From positions 59,538,316-59,602,315 of the forward strand of contig CM075768.1 in NCBI GenBank assembly GCA_037974665.1: a stretch of 64,000 nucleotides of DNA. Direction: 5' to 3'. This DNA comes from Ehretia macrophylla. Its lineage: Eukaryota > Streptophyta > Magnoliopsida > Boraginales > Ehretiaceae. The translations under genes and the position numbers were made by a program. The notes beneath the pieces were generated by a model. That model saw nothing but the letters and a program-made list of their open reading frames with translations, had not been told where the DNA came from and made no database searches. Positions 36,501 to 47,664 of this stretch are shown one piece after another; the first letter of the stretch is position 1, and each line of letters opens with the position of its first letter.

Positions 36501-36877
36501 CTGGACGTATACATCAAATACACGTCTTCCAAGACTCCTCCAAGTTAGAGGATTGAGTATTGTTGATTCTGCAAATTGAAGGTTGACGGTGTAATTTCCA
36601 TTCTCAAGGCCCAAGCCGTAGTATCTCAGTGATCCAGCAGAAACTCGTGCAGTTTGGAACAGCTCTGAGTCCCAGGTATTTGTAAATTGAGATGAAGAGA
36701 TGGAAGTATATTCTGGACTATTGCTATCAGAAGGCAGACCAACATTACTGACTGCCCATCTTCTTGTACTTGTCATATAATATGTTGCTGGGCCAAGAGT
36801 TTCATTGTCCCTCTCATAAACAATCTGATTAGACGATGTAATTTGTGGACCCTTACACTTAATCGCAAAGCTAGAAT
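36501..36877 (-). pseudogene. RLK exon 17: malectin-like domain, first part
   Basis: 377 nt in an open frame: FAIKCKGPQI, VYERDNETLGPATYY, RRWAVSNVGLP, TARVSAGSLRYYGLGLENG, NYTVNLQFAE and FDVYVQ. These are the usual blocks of the malectin domain (carbohydrate-binding-like fold, extracellular). The RSLGRRVFDVYVQ end and the following GTTTGT donor match family gene structure. Confidence 0.85.
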
Positions 36878-37410
36878 CTGCAAGCCATCACCAAAGGGTT
36901 TTTGTCAAACGACTTTTATGAAACAGTCGCACAACAACATTGAAGGAAATGGTAACCATTTCATCCTATATGTCAAATAAAATATCTTCTTTTTTTCTTA
37001 TGGCTCTATACGTTACAGAGTTGTAAGTATCATATGCAATCATGCACGAATGTCTTTTTTGTTTACAATGTAAACTTTTATAAGGATTTATTTAAAAGAG
37101 TGAGAAGTCCTCAAATTGTTTTAAACTCGAGTGAAATCTAATATTTGAAATTTATACAAACACAATTTTCAACCTCATTTATCGTGATATCAGTTAGCGA
37201 TCGACATACTTGAACACAATGCTTGTGAACTTCAAGTTCAAATTTTGAATGCACATTATGAAGTGTAGACAAGTTAGACAACAGTTGTAAGTATTGATGA
37301 AAAAGGATATCAAATCTAGTATAGCTCTCACATTTTGGGTCCCACGGCACCTTCTTATCATACTTAATGTCACAAAATAAACAGAGAAAAATTGTAAACA
37401 TTGTGCTCAC

Positions 37411-37475
37411 AGATTGGCAATCCTCGATTGCAAGGGAAATTTCGCTGCAGACAGTTCAATCCCGCAGGAAGGCCA
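37411..37475 (-). pseudogene. RLK exon 16: CNRG linker
   Basis: It reads GLPAGLNCLQRNFPCNRGLP, the conserved LNCLQRNFPCNRG signature that sits between LRRs and malectin domain in LRR-VIII-2 kinases. Acceptor TTTCAG, donor GTGAGC. The frame is open and joins exon 17 as PIY-SSF. Confidence 0.85.
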
Positions 37476-38159
37476 CTGAAAGAAGATAGATAATGCATTT
37501 TGATAAGTTGCAACATTCTTGGATAGGGTAAAACCAATAAAGAATCCTCAAGGTAGCACTTTCAAAAAAATATACTATCTGAAACAGAACTTAAAATATA
37601 ATTATCGAAAATGCTTTATAAAGTAATGTACTTAAATACTATTACTGTTGTAAACCCAACAAGCTTAAATAGCTTTACAGTAAGACGGATTTTTTTTTAC
37701 ATGAATATTCACCTAATCTTAATATTTCTGGCAAAAGTGCATTACGAAACATTGATGTGATGCCTTATTTAAGATCCTATTATTTTCTTCAGGATCAATT
37801 TTCTATAGATCGGGTTTCACAGTTTTAACCTCAGTCCGACTTATTTGTTCAAATTGCCACTTTTAGTTTAGGGATAAATAGATCTTAGCTAATTAATCTA
37901 AGAACAAAATATGGCATTACTGAATTATTAAGCTTGCTCATAATGAATTTTCATATACATATTCCTATTTGTTGAAATGGATACCAGTGATCTGTGCCAC
38001 ATGTCAGTAAACATCTGAACCCCCATTTCTTAGGTAGCTTTGCATGATCATGATACTTAACTAGATTACATATGGAGATTTTAGTTTCAGACCGCAATCT
38101 ATAAGAGTTAAAAAACAAAATTAAGAATACGTGAAGCAGAATTAACAACTCATGTGAGG

Positions 38160-38640
38160 TCTGACCCCGAATAACGTGTCCTACCTCGATTTGCGCGCCT
38201 TAGACCTAAAATTATATGACCGACCTAGGATTACGTTCCCTATCTTGGTTTTCGTGCATGTATCGTTATACGTGTCTTAACCTAGAATTGTGTGTCATAA
38301 TCCTCGATATCCATGCGATACCTAGATAAACATGCCATGACCTTAATTTACGTGCGAGACCTTGATTTGCGTGTGTCTCTTCGTTTCGTGTGTATTAACC
38401 TTGAACTGCGTGCCTTAACCTAGGTTTAAGAGTTGTGTCTTGAATTACGTGCATTGCATTGAATTACGTGCCTTATTTTGATCTACGTTCATTCACCTAG
38501 GGTTGCGTGTGTTAGCATTAGAATCCGTGCACTTATCTTGAAGTATGTGCCTTAGTCTTGAAAAACGTGCATTCGTCTCGTAGTTCGTATCCTACCTCGT
38601 AGTGCGTGCCCTAGACCTAGGAAATCGCGCTTTCACGCTA
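38160..38640 (+). repeat. Degenerate ~25-bp tandem array inside the solo LTR
   Basis: Some 18-20 loosely matching units carry variants of CCTAGAATTACGTGCCTT (for example CTTGAACTGCGTGCCTTAA and TTGAATTACGTGC). It lies at the LTR's left end. Confidence 0.75.
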
Positions 38641-40738
38641 ATCAAGAGAGCATCTTACATGGAGCACTAGACTATTAAACAATCCTACAAAATCCACTAT
38701 CAATATTATAATCCTAATTCAACTCACTAGAAGACAAAATAACACAAAAAGCTAGACATTCTTTATTCCTTATTCTTTATTCTTTTTGCACTTTCAATAC
38801 ACAATTAAATAACATCCAAAACATGACAAAAATTCAGATTTGGCACATGCTTTGGCCGACCATACCATGGTTTTTGCACAAGGTTTGAACAATTATACAA
38901 TTAACTATGCATGCTTAGACAAACTATGACACAAATGCATAAAAAATTGCTCAAACCACCTCAATTCTCACACCATTTTCGACCAAACCACCTATGCCCA
39001 TGCTAACATTTCAAAATTCCATCTTGAAGACAAAAAAAAGTCTGAATTTGTATGCCCAAGGCTGACACATGCTCAAAAAATTGCAAAAGCCTTATTTTTC
39101 TCTCATTTCTCTCACTTTCCTCACATTTTCTCTCTCTCCCTCTCACTGTCTCTCTCCATTTCGATTTTGGCTGAGTTCTCTCCACCTCTTAGCTCATCTT
39201 CATCATCCTATGGTGCATCAAGACAAACCACAAGCAAAGAAACTCACCCAAGCAAGCTAGGATGCAAGAAACACACATGCAAGCATTTTGAGTCACCATT
39301 TTCGGCCTTGGTGAGTTACTAAGCATCCATTTCTTTTCTTCAAGTTCTAACTACATGCATGCACTAAGAGATTGATCATTAAGCTAGGAAAAATAGAGAA
39401 AAGCTAGTTGGAATCTCGGCTAAGCAAGAAGAAGAAGAGATTTGAGCTTCAACAAGGTTTTGAGCATTTTTTTGGGTTGATTGCAAAGGTGAGGGTTAAA
39501 ATCTTTTAAAAACTCTTTAAAAACTCACATGCATGCTCATAAATGTGTGTATTTGCTTCTGTACTTGAGATATATGGTCGTTCATAAGCTTAAACAACCA
39601 TGCATGGCAAGATCTTGGCTTGAAAATGATGCTAGGTGAAGTCGAAATGGATGACAGCTCTCTGACCAATCTGTTCGAGGTAATTTTAGCTAAGCAAATG
39701 ATGTTGAAAATGCTTGAAAATTGGTATTTGACTAGTTTGGACAGTTGTGAACATTTTTCCCAGAAATAGGCCGAAGCTAATTTTGAATCTAAGGTCCTCA
39801 AAATGGCAAATCTTGAAAATGTGACCAAATCTGGAAATCTGGAAAAATGAAGCAGGTTTTGGCAGATGCACTGACCTTGTGGAACGAACCATATTTGACT
39901 AGTAAATGATGTCAACAATGCATGAATTTTGGTGTGCTACTATATTTTTCAGTTCTGGACAATTTTGTCAGAAATGGACCAAGGCTAAAACTGACCCTAA
40001 GGACCTCAAAAACGTCAATTTCTGAAAAGTGTGCAAATCTGGACAGTTTTGTGCTATTCCACTGTTTCGGCTATATCTAATGATCCCGAACTCCAATTGA
40101 TGCAAGGTTTGTTTCTGATTTTAGCTAACTTCTTAAGATTTAATTTTACATCTTATTCACTGGATTTGGAGATTGATTTATTATCCTATTGATTGTGAGA
40201 AAACAGCCTATTGCAGTAAGGGTTTCACTTAATGTTGTACTTAGAAAAATTGTGGTGACTTCTCTTGTTGAATTAAATGCTTGGGATTGTAGCTTCGGGA
40301 TGTTGTGTGGACTGTTTTGAATGTTTGAGGATGTTGAATTAAATGATGCATGGTTTGAGATTGACTTTGAGTTGGGTTGAGGCTCAAATTGCACGAATAT
40401 ACATGACATGGAAACCCTAATGACTAGGTAGTTTTGCTAAGTATTGATCAATTGGACATTGTGTGGGAATTATATGCTTAGTGGGCTGCCCGTAAATGTC
40501 TTATAACTTCAAATGTGATTTTGACCATTGCATGTTGACAAATAAGCTTTTCTTGCACCCGAACCCATGATTGATGTCATTGCATGTTGAATAATCGTAT
40601 CACTTGATTACATAGATTTCGAAATGAGTTATATGGCTTGACTTGCATGTGTTACATGGCTGCTCGTTTAATGTTCATATGACTCTATGTGTTCTACAAG
40701 TGAAATTTCATGTCAAGCATGCCTCGTTCGTTTACTTG

Positions 40739-40990
40739 GCAATATGTGATCTTGAAATTGCTCGGAGGCAACCTACTTTGTTGTCCTCCTAATGTGAATT
40801 GTTAAAAGATATTCAATGGTTTATTTGAACATGATTACTTGGCTGCCCGTTAAAGCTTAATTGCTTTCAAATGGATATATGAAATGATTATATGTTCTTA
40901 CAACGCCTTATATGCCAATATGTCAAAATGTGATCATATACTTGCTCGGAGGCAACCTACTTTGTTGTCCTCCTAATGTGATATGTTAAA
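40739..40990 (+). repeat. Duplicated block in the solo LTR
   Basis: The phrase TTGCTCGGAGGCAACCTACT plus the following TTGTTGTCCTCCTAATGTGA occurs at about 40757 and again at about 40942, embedded in longer imperfect copies about 185 bp apart. Similar TGGCTGCCCGTTAA-type phrases recur between them. Confidence 0.8.
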
Positions 40991-42213
40991 TGTTATAAAT
41001 GTGCATTGCATACGAGGTTGCAACCTTCAATATGGCATGGTAGTGTTTCACGCACGCCGGGCGGCATCGGGCTTGCCGGTGTTACCGTGACTACCATGGT
41101 CCAATTCCCTCTCTCGCTTGGCATTTCACCCTCGGAGAGTTCGGTCATAGGTTTCGGGGTACATCCGGAGTACACCCAATTGGGAGCGATAAGTGGATTA
41201 TTGAAGTCGGCCGCACTAAATGAATCGAAATTGTTATTGAGAGCAAATGCTCACCGTATCCTTTTTACTATGTGTATAAGTACTCTCGCTTGGTTCCTAG
41301 AGAACCTCGGGAAGGAAAGACTGGCATTTATGTTCCCTTACTTTGTATCCGTTACTCGATTTGTTTCTTATAATTGCGTACCTTATTATTTGTAATACGT
41401 GACATGTTCTCAAAAAGAGTTTTCATAAATTGAACCGGAAAATGAGTTTCAAAATGTATTTCTCGTTCCCCCTCGCTGAGTTCATAAGGACTCACCCTCT
41501 TTTATCATCCCAGGTGAAGAAGATCAAGAACAAGTACCCAAGGACGATGGGCCTAACGATGATTCCTTGGAGTGATTGTCTGTCCCTGCGTGCTTTTGTG
41601 CTTTTCCTGAAAGTGGTTGCTATATGGATGTTGTGTTTGATTGCAAACTACTCATTTCATTGATGTAAATGACCCCGTTGTAATTTGGGTCTAATTTTGG
41701 GATTGTACTATCTATAACCGGACGAACTTTTATTTGGTTGTTTGCTTTCGTTTTCTTAATTAGTAGTTAACATAAGCATTCAAACCATTAGATGAACAAT
41801 CAATTAAGTTAATTCTATCTAATTTCACTTAGGTGCTCATTTGCAAACTAAAGGATAATAGGTACTTGCATGATAGGAAATTGACAAATAAACGGGACAT
41901 AGTTATCATGTTAGGCTTATTAACCAAACGAGACTTTCAAGATAAACTAGTTGGCCAATCGGTTGGTGAAAAATAGGAGTCCTTAATGGAATTGGATTAA
42001 TGATTGGAATAATTGAGGCGTTTAGATAATTAGGTCAAACCAAAGAGCCCAATTACAGCCGTTATGCTGCCGGTTTACCGAAAAATTTTAGAGTTTAGGC
42101 CAAGACGTTAAGTGTTAAATCTTCATGAACGGTTAAGTACGAGACGTGACTTGAATGTTTAGATCATACCCCAGTCTAACCTTTATAGGCCGGGTTGGGG
42201 CGTGACAACTCAC

Positions 42214-42257
42214 CTGCTATTAGAACTTGCTATGGTGAAGTTTTTGGCGACCAAATT
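42214..42257 (-). pseudogene. RLK exon 15: start of the LRR-to-malectin linker
   Basis: A 44-nt exon reads NLVAKNFTIASSNS after the acceptor GAATTTAG, matching NLVANNF of relatives. The donor GTGAGT (42208-42213) directly abuts the solo LTR, whose target duplication supplies five of the six donor bases. Confidence 0.75.
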
Positions 42258-42409
42258 ACTAAATTCACACACCAGAATGATACCAATGTTAGTTTCACAA
42301 GAACGAAGCTCAATTTTATTCTGTATGGCAGGAAACAAACCAGAGCATAGAAAAGACAAAAGCAATATGTGCGTAATATGTACAGTTTGTTCACACATAC
42401 ATTTGTAAG

Positions 42410-42610
42410 TGTAAATGTAAATGAGTACAAAATGTATTGTTTTTATATATTCAATAATGAGTCAGTGTACAGTGTTTATAGACTACAAAGAGTACTAGTC
42501 GTGTATGCTAACAGAATACATAAGATATCCTAATAGGACTCTAATCAGTGAGATTACAGCCAATCACCAAACAAACATTTGAAACTCAAAACTATCGTTA
42601 TCCATTATCA
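42410..42610 (-). repeat. 3' LTR of the exon-14 Copia
   Basis: 201 bp from TGTAAATGTAAATGAG to CCATTATCA on the plus strand, nearly identical to 47176-47376. Confidence 0.92.
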
Positions 42611-45600
42611 TGCCTCCTCAAGTGAAGCCGAGTCGGAGATGGTGAGCTTGGACCGAAGTAGAGAGAAACGTGTAATAGAGAGCCCTTTTGTCATTATGTT
42701 GGCTATTTGATCAACGGTAGAGATAAAACGAATATGCAAAGCTCCAAAAGCCACCTTTTCTCGCACAAAGTGCACATCAATCTCTATATGTTTAGTCCTA
42801 GCATGAAAAAGAGGATTAGCGGTCAAGTATGTAGCTCCAATATTGTCGTACCATAAAGTGGGTGGTAAGGAGGTGGCAACATGAAGTTCGTGAAGTAAAG
42901 ACTGAAGCCAACACAATTCAGCAGTTGCAAAGGCAATGGCTCGATATTCCACTTCAGTACTAGACCGGGTAGTGGTCGTTTGCTTCTTCGCAGACCAAGA
43001 AATCAAGTTTGGACCTAGAAAAATGCAGTACCCATGTGTGCTGCTGCGATCATCCGGACAACCAGCCCAATTCAAATTCGAGTAAACATGTAACACCTGG
43101 TCTGAAGACCTCCGGATTGTCAACCCGTATGACATAATACCCTTTAAATATTGCAAAATGCGCTTAACGGCAAACCAATGTGGATCAGTTGGGGAATGCA
43201 TAAACTGGCAGACTTTGTTCATAGCAAAGGCAATGTCAGGACATGTGATGGTGAGATATTGAAGTGCACCTACAATACTACGATACAAAGTGGGATTGTG
43301 AAACGGATCACCAGAGTGAAGGGAAAGATTATGATTAGTGGCGATTGGCGAGGAGATTGGCTTAGCACCGTCAAGGTTAACTGGTTTAAGTAAATCAGAA
43401 TGTAACGAGTCTGGGTAAGAACAAGACCCCCAGGAGTATGATGAACCTCAACGCCTAAGAAAAAAGAGAGTTGACCAAGATCTTTGAGTGCAAACTGTCT
43501 ATGTAGAAGAGAAATGAGAGAAGTAACAGCATTAGCATCACTACCAGTGATCAATATATCATCTACGTAGATCAAAACATACAGCACATGTGTGGTACAA
43601 TGATTGATAAAAAGCAAGGAATCAGGCTGCGACGCAACGAAACCAAGAGAACAAAGACACAAACTCAGCCTAGAGAACCATGCTCGAGGGGCTTGTTTCA
43701 AACCATACAAGGCCTTCTTGAGCTTACAGACATGATGAAAATAAGATGGATGAGTGAAACCTGGAGGTTGAGTCATGTAGACATCTTCATCCAAGAGACC
43801 ATGCAGAAAGATATTATTAACGTCAATTTGTCGAATATGCCATTTTTGCGAAAGAGTAAGGGAGAGTACAACTCGAATCGTAGTGGGTTTAACGACAGGG
43901 CTAAAAGTTTCAGAGTAATCAACCCCTTCCTCCTGGTTATAACCCTTCGCTACTAGACGAGCTTTGTGTCGCTCAATAGACCCATCAGACTTTCTTTTGA
44001 CCCGAAACACCCATTTACACCCGATAACATTAGCATTTGGGGGAAAAGGAACAAGAAGCCACGTACCATTATTAATGAGAGCATTATACTTAGCATCCAT
44101 GGCCTTGCGCCAGTGAGGAAATTTGGAGGCCTGAGTATAGGTGTTGGGTTCAAATATGAGGGACTCAAAAGCAGAGGGGGAAGTTGTAGTAGACTGGAGA
44201 GCAATGTAGTCCGAATAGGACTTGACAGGCCTAGTGTTATCACGGGATCGCGTGACCATGTGGTGGGTGGAGCCAGATGAAGTTGACGTGGAGGCAGACA
44301 CCAACGGCAAAGAAATATGTGAATCTGTGGGCAAGTGTGGAGCTGATGGTGGTGAGGAGTGATTGTGGGATGATGACGTGGGAATAGTAGAGGCGTATGA
44401 AGAGGGTTGACTAGAGTTAGGCAAAGTACTGGCCGAGTTAACACTATCAGGCAAGAAAGAATGAGAGAGAGTGGCAGCAAGACTTGTGGGAGGTGTAGGA
44501 GACGTACAATGTGGCAGCACAAGAGGAGAGTGAGGCGCAGGATCCAAGTTGTCATTAAGAAGAGTAGGTAAAATGTGGGCCACGGGAGGAGTTGGTGGAA
44601 CAGAGGCAATATTTGAAGGAGATGCTGTGGGAGGAGTAGCAGTTGACAACGAGCTAGGAGGATCTGAGATTAAAGAGAATGGTGCGTTGGGAGCTGGACA
44701 ATAATTAGTGCTAAGTGTATTCAAGGGACCACATGATCCATTCAACAGTCCAACAGTAAAAGGCTTGTGGAGCACAGAGTTGTCAGCTAAGGAAATAGTA
44801 TGATTGATAGATGAGGAGACATGAGGTTGAGTGTGAAGATGAGAACCACCAGACTGCGCAAAGGGAAAAAGATGTTCATCGAACATAACATGACGCGAAA
44901 GAAAAACCTTCCCAGTAGCTAAATCGTAACACCTATACCCCTTATAGTTTTCATGATAACCAATAAAGACACAAGGAGTTGATTTAGGACTCAACTTCTC
45001 AGTTTTGGTGGCTCCTAAGTGAGGAAAACAAAGACAACTAAAAGTCCGCAGAGTAGAATAATCGGGGACACTGCCATTTATTTTTTCAAAGGGAGAAAAA
45101 TTTGACAAAGTGGGAGTTGGTAAGCGATTGATTAAATGTACTGTAGTAAGAAACGCCTTTAACCAAAACTGTTTAGGGACAGAAGATTGAAACATCAAGG
45201 TAGTGCCAGTTTCAGTGATATGTCGAATTTTATGTTCTGACAAACCATTTTGTTCTGGAGTGTGAGGACAAGAGATACGGTATTGCATACCAGCTTGAGT
45301 GATTAAAGACTTAAATCGACCTTGGGTAAGTTCTTTTGCACCATCACATTAGAAAATTTTAATACGTGTATTGAAAAAATTCTCAGAAAGTCGTTTAAAA
45401 TGATCAAATGCTTCAACACAATCACTTTTATTTCGTAAGGGATAAAGCCATATGAACCGACTACAATCGTCAACAAAGATTACAAAAAAACGATACCCTG
45501 AAAACGAAGTGACCGGAGCAGGGCCCCAGACGTCACAATGTACAAGTTCTAACAACATACTAGACTGACGATTAGAGGGAGAAAAGGGAAGTTTATGACT

Positions 45601-47175
45601 TTTCCCCATCCTACAAGCAGTACAAGTTTTATTATGACGCAAAAAACCAGAAAGCTGAAGTCGATCTTGAGAACACAGCACCGAAAGAACTGACTGGGAA
45701 GCATGACCTAGACGCCGATGCCAAAGAGAAGCAGATGCAGTGGAAGCAGAGAGAGCAGTGGGTGAAGTAGAAGGAGGCACCAATGGCAGCGGAAGAGTGT
45801 AGAGACTCGATCTAACGTGGCCCCGAAGTAAAGGCGTCCCTGTTCGAAGATCCTTAACAACACAACCAGAGGGGAAGAACTCAAGTGAGACACCATTATC
45901 AGTGGTAAATTGCGAGACGGAAAGTAAATTGTGAGTAAGATGAGGCACACGTAAAATATTTTTTAAATGAAAAGAACGTGTGGAATCAAAATAATAGGAA
46001 GAGCCAATGTGTGAAATAGTTAAAGCCTTACCACCCCCAACAACCACCTGATCTGAACCATTGTAAGGTTGCATATGCTGAATCAATTAAGGGTCCGATG
46101 TCATGTGAGAAGACGCGCCAGAATCAGGAATCCATGGCTGAACAGCATTGTCAGGACAAGCAGAGGAGACGGAATGAACTTTCTGATGATACCCAGCAAA
46201 ATGACTAGAGTTGGAACTGTTTCTGGACTGTGAGTAGCGATAGCGGCATTTGGAAGCAGCATGACCAAACTTGTAGCAAATCTGACATTTAATTTTGGAA
46301 GTATTGGATGAATTGGACCTGTCAGACATAGAAGAGTTCCGAGAGTGCTTGTCGGTGGAAGTGGCAACCAAAGCATTCTCAGAGTTATGTGTAGATTGAG
46401 CAGTTAGGGCTGTAGTGGTAATGGAACCAGTGTTTGCGGAAGAATGAGGCAGCGAATCGTCAAGGAGGACACGCTGCTCAAAAGTCAACAGCTTAGCCCT
46501 GAGTTGATTAAAGGATGGCGGAGTAGCCAAGTTTTCAATTGATGTAACAAAAGAACGATATTCCTATGGAAGTCCATTAAGTGTTGCTAACATGAGATCT
46601 GAGCTTGACAGTGAATCCCCAATAGATGCCAACGCAGAAGCAAGAGATTGAAGAGACTGAAGATAGTCAGTAATAGACTGGTTGGCCTTTTTGAGAGACA
46701 GAAGTTGGGCACGCAACAGGGACTTACGCGCCATGGACTGTTGAAGGAACGATTCTTCGAGGGATACCCAAAGTGAGCGAGCCGAGTCATGTTCAGTGGC
46801 TTGATGAACCAGTGATTTAGAGAGGGTGGCAGTTAGACAGACCATGACGTAACTGTCATAACATTTCCAATCCTCAAGTGCTTTGGATGACGCAGCAGGA
46901 GTAGTAGTTGAGGTGATGGCGGACGAAGTGACAGGAGGTTTTGGTGAAGTAAGGCTGCCATCAACATAGCCGAGTAATTTGTTAAAAGTAAAGAAGTTGA
47001 GCATCTGAGACTTCCATGTTAGGTAGTTGGAGTGATCTAAAAGGACAGTGACAAATGCTTTGACATTAAAGGAGGGAAGAGAAAAAGGAGTGGATGTATC
47101 AGCCATGGAGTAGAGAAACAACGGAAGCCGAGGACCACACTCAAAGGACGTTAGTCGTATTGACTGCTGATACCA

Positions 47176-47376
47176 TGTAAATGTAAATGAGTACAAAATG
47201 TATTGTTTTTATATATTCAATAATGAGTCAGTGTACAGTGTTTATAGACTACAAAGAGTACTAGTCGTGTATGCTAACAGAATACATAAGATATTTTAAT
47301 AGGACTCTAATCAGTGAGATTACAGCCAATCACCAAACAAACATTTGAAACTCAAAACTATCGTTATCCGTTATCA
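47176..47376 (-). repeat. 5' LTR of the exon-14 Copia
   Basis: Partner of 42410-42610. The primer site lies on its inner side. Confidence 0.92.
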
Positions 47377-47664
47377 GTAAGTTTCTCTGGCCAACCCATG
47401 AAGAAAAGTTTCCTGATAACTCATTATACGATAAATCTCTACGTCCAAAATAAATGATGTCAAGAGTAAACCTTTAGGCTGACAAATAATGCAATCATTT
47501 TGAAGTTTAGCAGTAGAAAGTCTTAGATTTTGTGAAGTTGCATACGATGTGATTATATAAAAGTTTGCAACCATAAGTCTTTCAGCTATAAAAAGATATT
47601 AAAAAAAAAAAAATTTGTTTGACGTACTATATTAGAATTAGAGGCAAACATAATGTCTACTCAC

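Larger units (their letters stand above)
38153..42207 (+). mobile_element. Probable long solo LTR (Ty3/Gypsy-like) in RLK intron 15
   Basis: The stretch begins TGTGAGGTCTGACC, ends GGGTTGGGGCGTGACA and is flanked by a perfect ACTCA duplication (38148-38152 and 42208-42212). I see no second copy of the ends inside and no gag or pol similarity, so a roughly 4-kb solo LTR fits best. Ends of the GGGGCGTGACA type and LTRs this long occur in plant chromovirus-like Gypsy elements. A CT-rich region near 39110-39165 and an acceptor-like ATCCCAGGTGAAG near 41508 suggest plus-strand orientation. The 129-aa frame at 41006-41395 has no recognised domain. Age cannot be read from a single LTR. Confidence 0.7.
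42410..47376 (-). mobile_element. Young Copia-type LTR retrotransposon inside RLK exon 14
   Basis: Two 201-bp LTRs (42410-42610 and 47176-47376) differ at only about three sites, with a perfect GTAAG duplication (42405-42409 and 47377-47381). Minus-strand TGGTATCAGCAG abuts the 5' LTR as the initiator-tRNA(Met) primer site (47164-47175), and a purine-rich GAGGAGGCA precedes the 3' LTR. Domains on the minus strand: gag from about 47100 with the zinc knuckle CQICYKFGHAASKC (about 46280), protease around DSGASSHM (about 46110), integrase about 45800-45000, a proline/serine-rich linker, reverse transcriptase about 44050-43350 (YVDDIL near 43565), RNase H about 43200-42700. It looks almost whole but has about four breaks in the coding frame. 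About 1.5 % LTR divergence suggests roughly half a million years. Confidence 0.92.
42401..47438 (-). pseudogene. RLK exon 14: LRR exon split by a Copia element
   Basis: The 5' part at 47382-47438 reads DLSYNELSGNFSSWVGQRN. The last nine bases and the donor GTATGT lie on the far side of the Copia element, at 42401-42409 and just below. Without the element the exon would be 66 nt, the size expected from relatives. The TSD GTAAG (42405-42409 and 47377-47381) marks the break. The insertion is thus in coding sequence, about nine bases from the exon end. Confidence 0.85.

Noticed and set aside
41006-41395. 129-aa frame in the solo LTR as a gene
   Set aside because: It has no recognised domain, and LTRs of this class often contain chance frames; terminal repeats and duplication explain the region.
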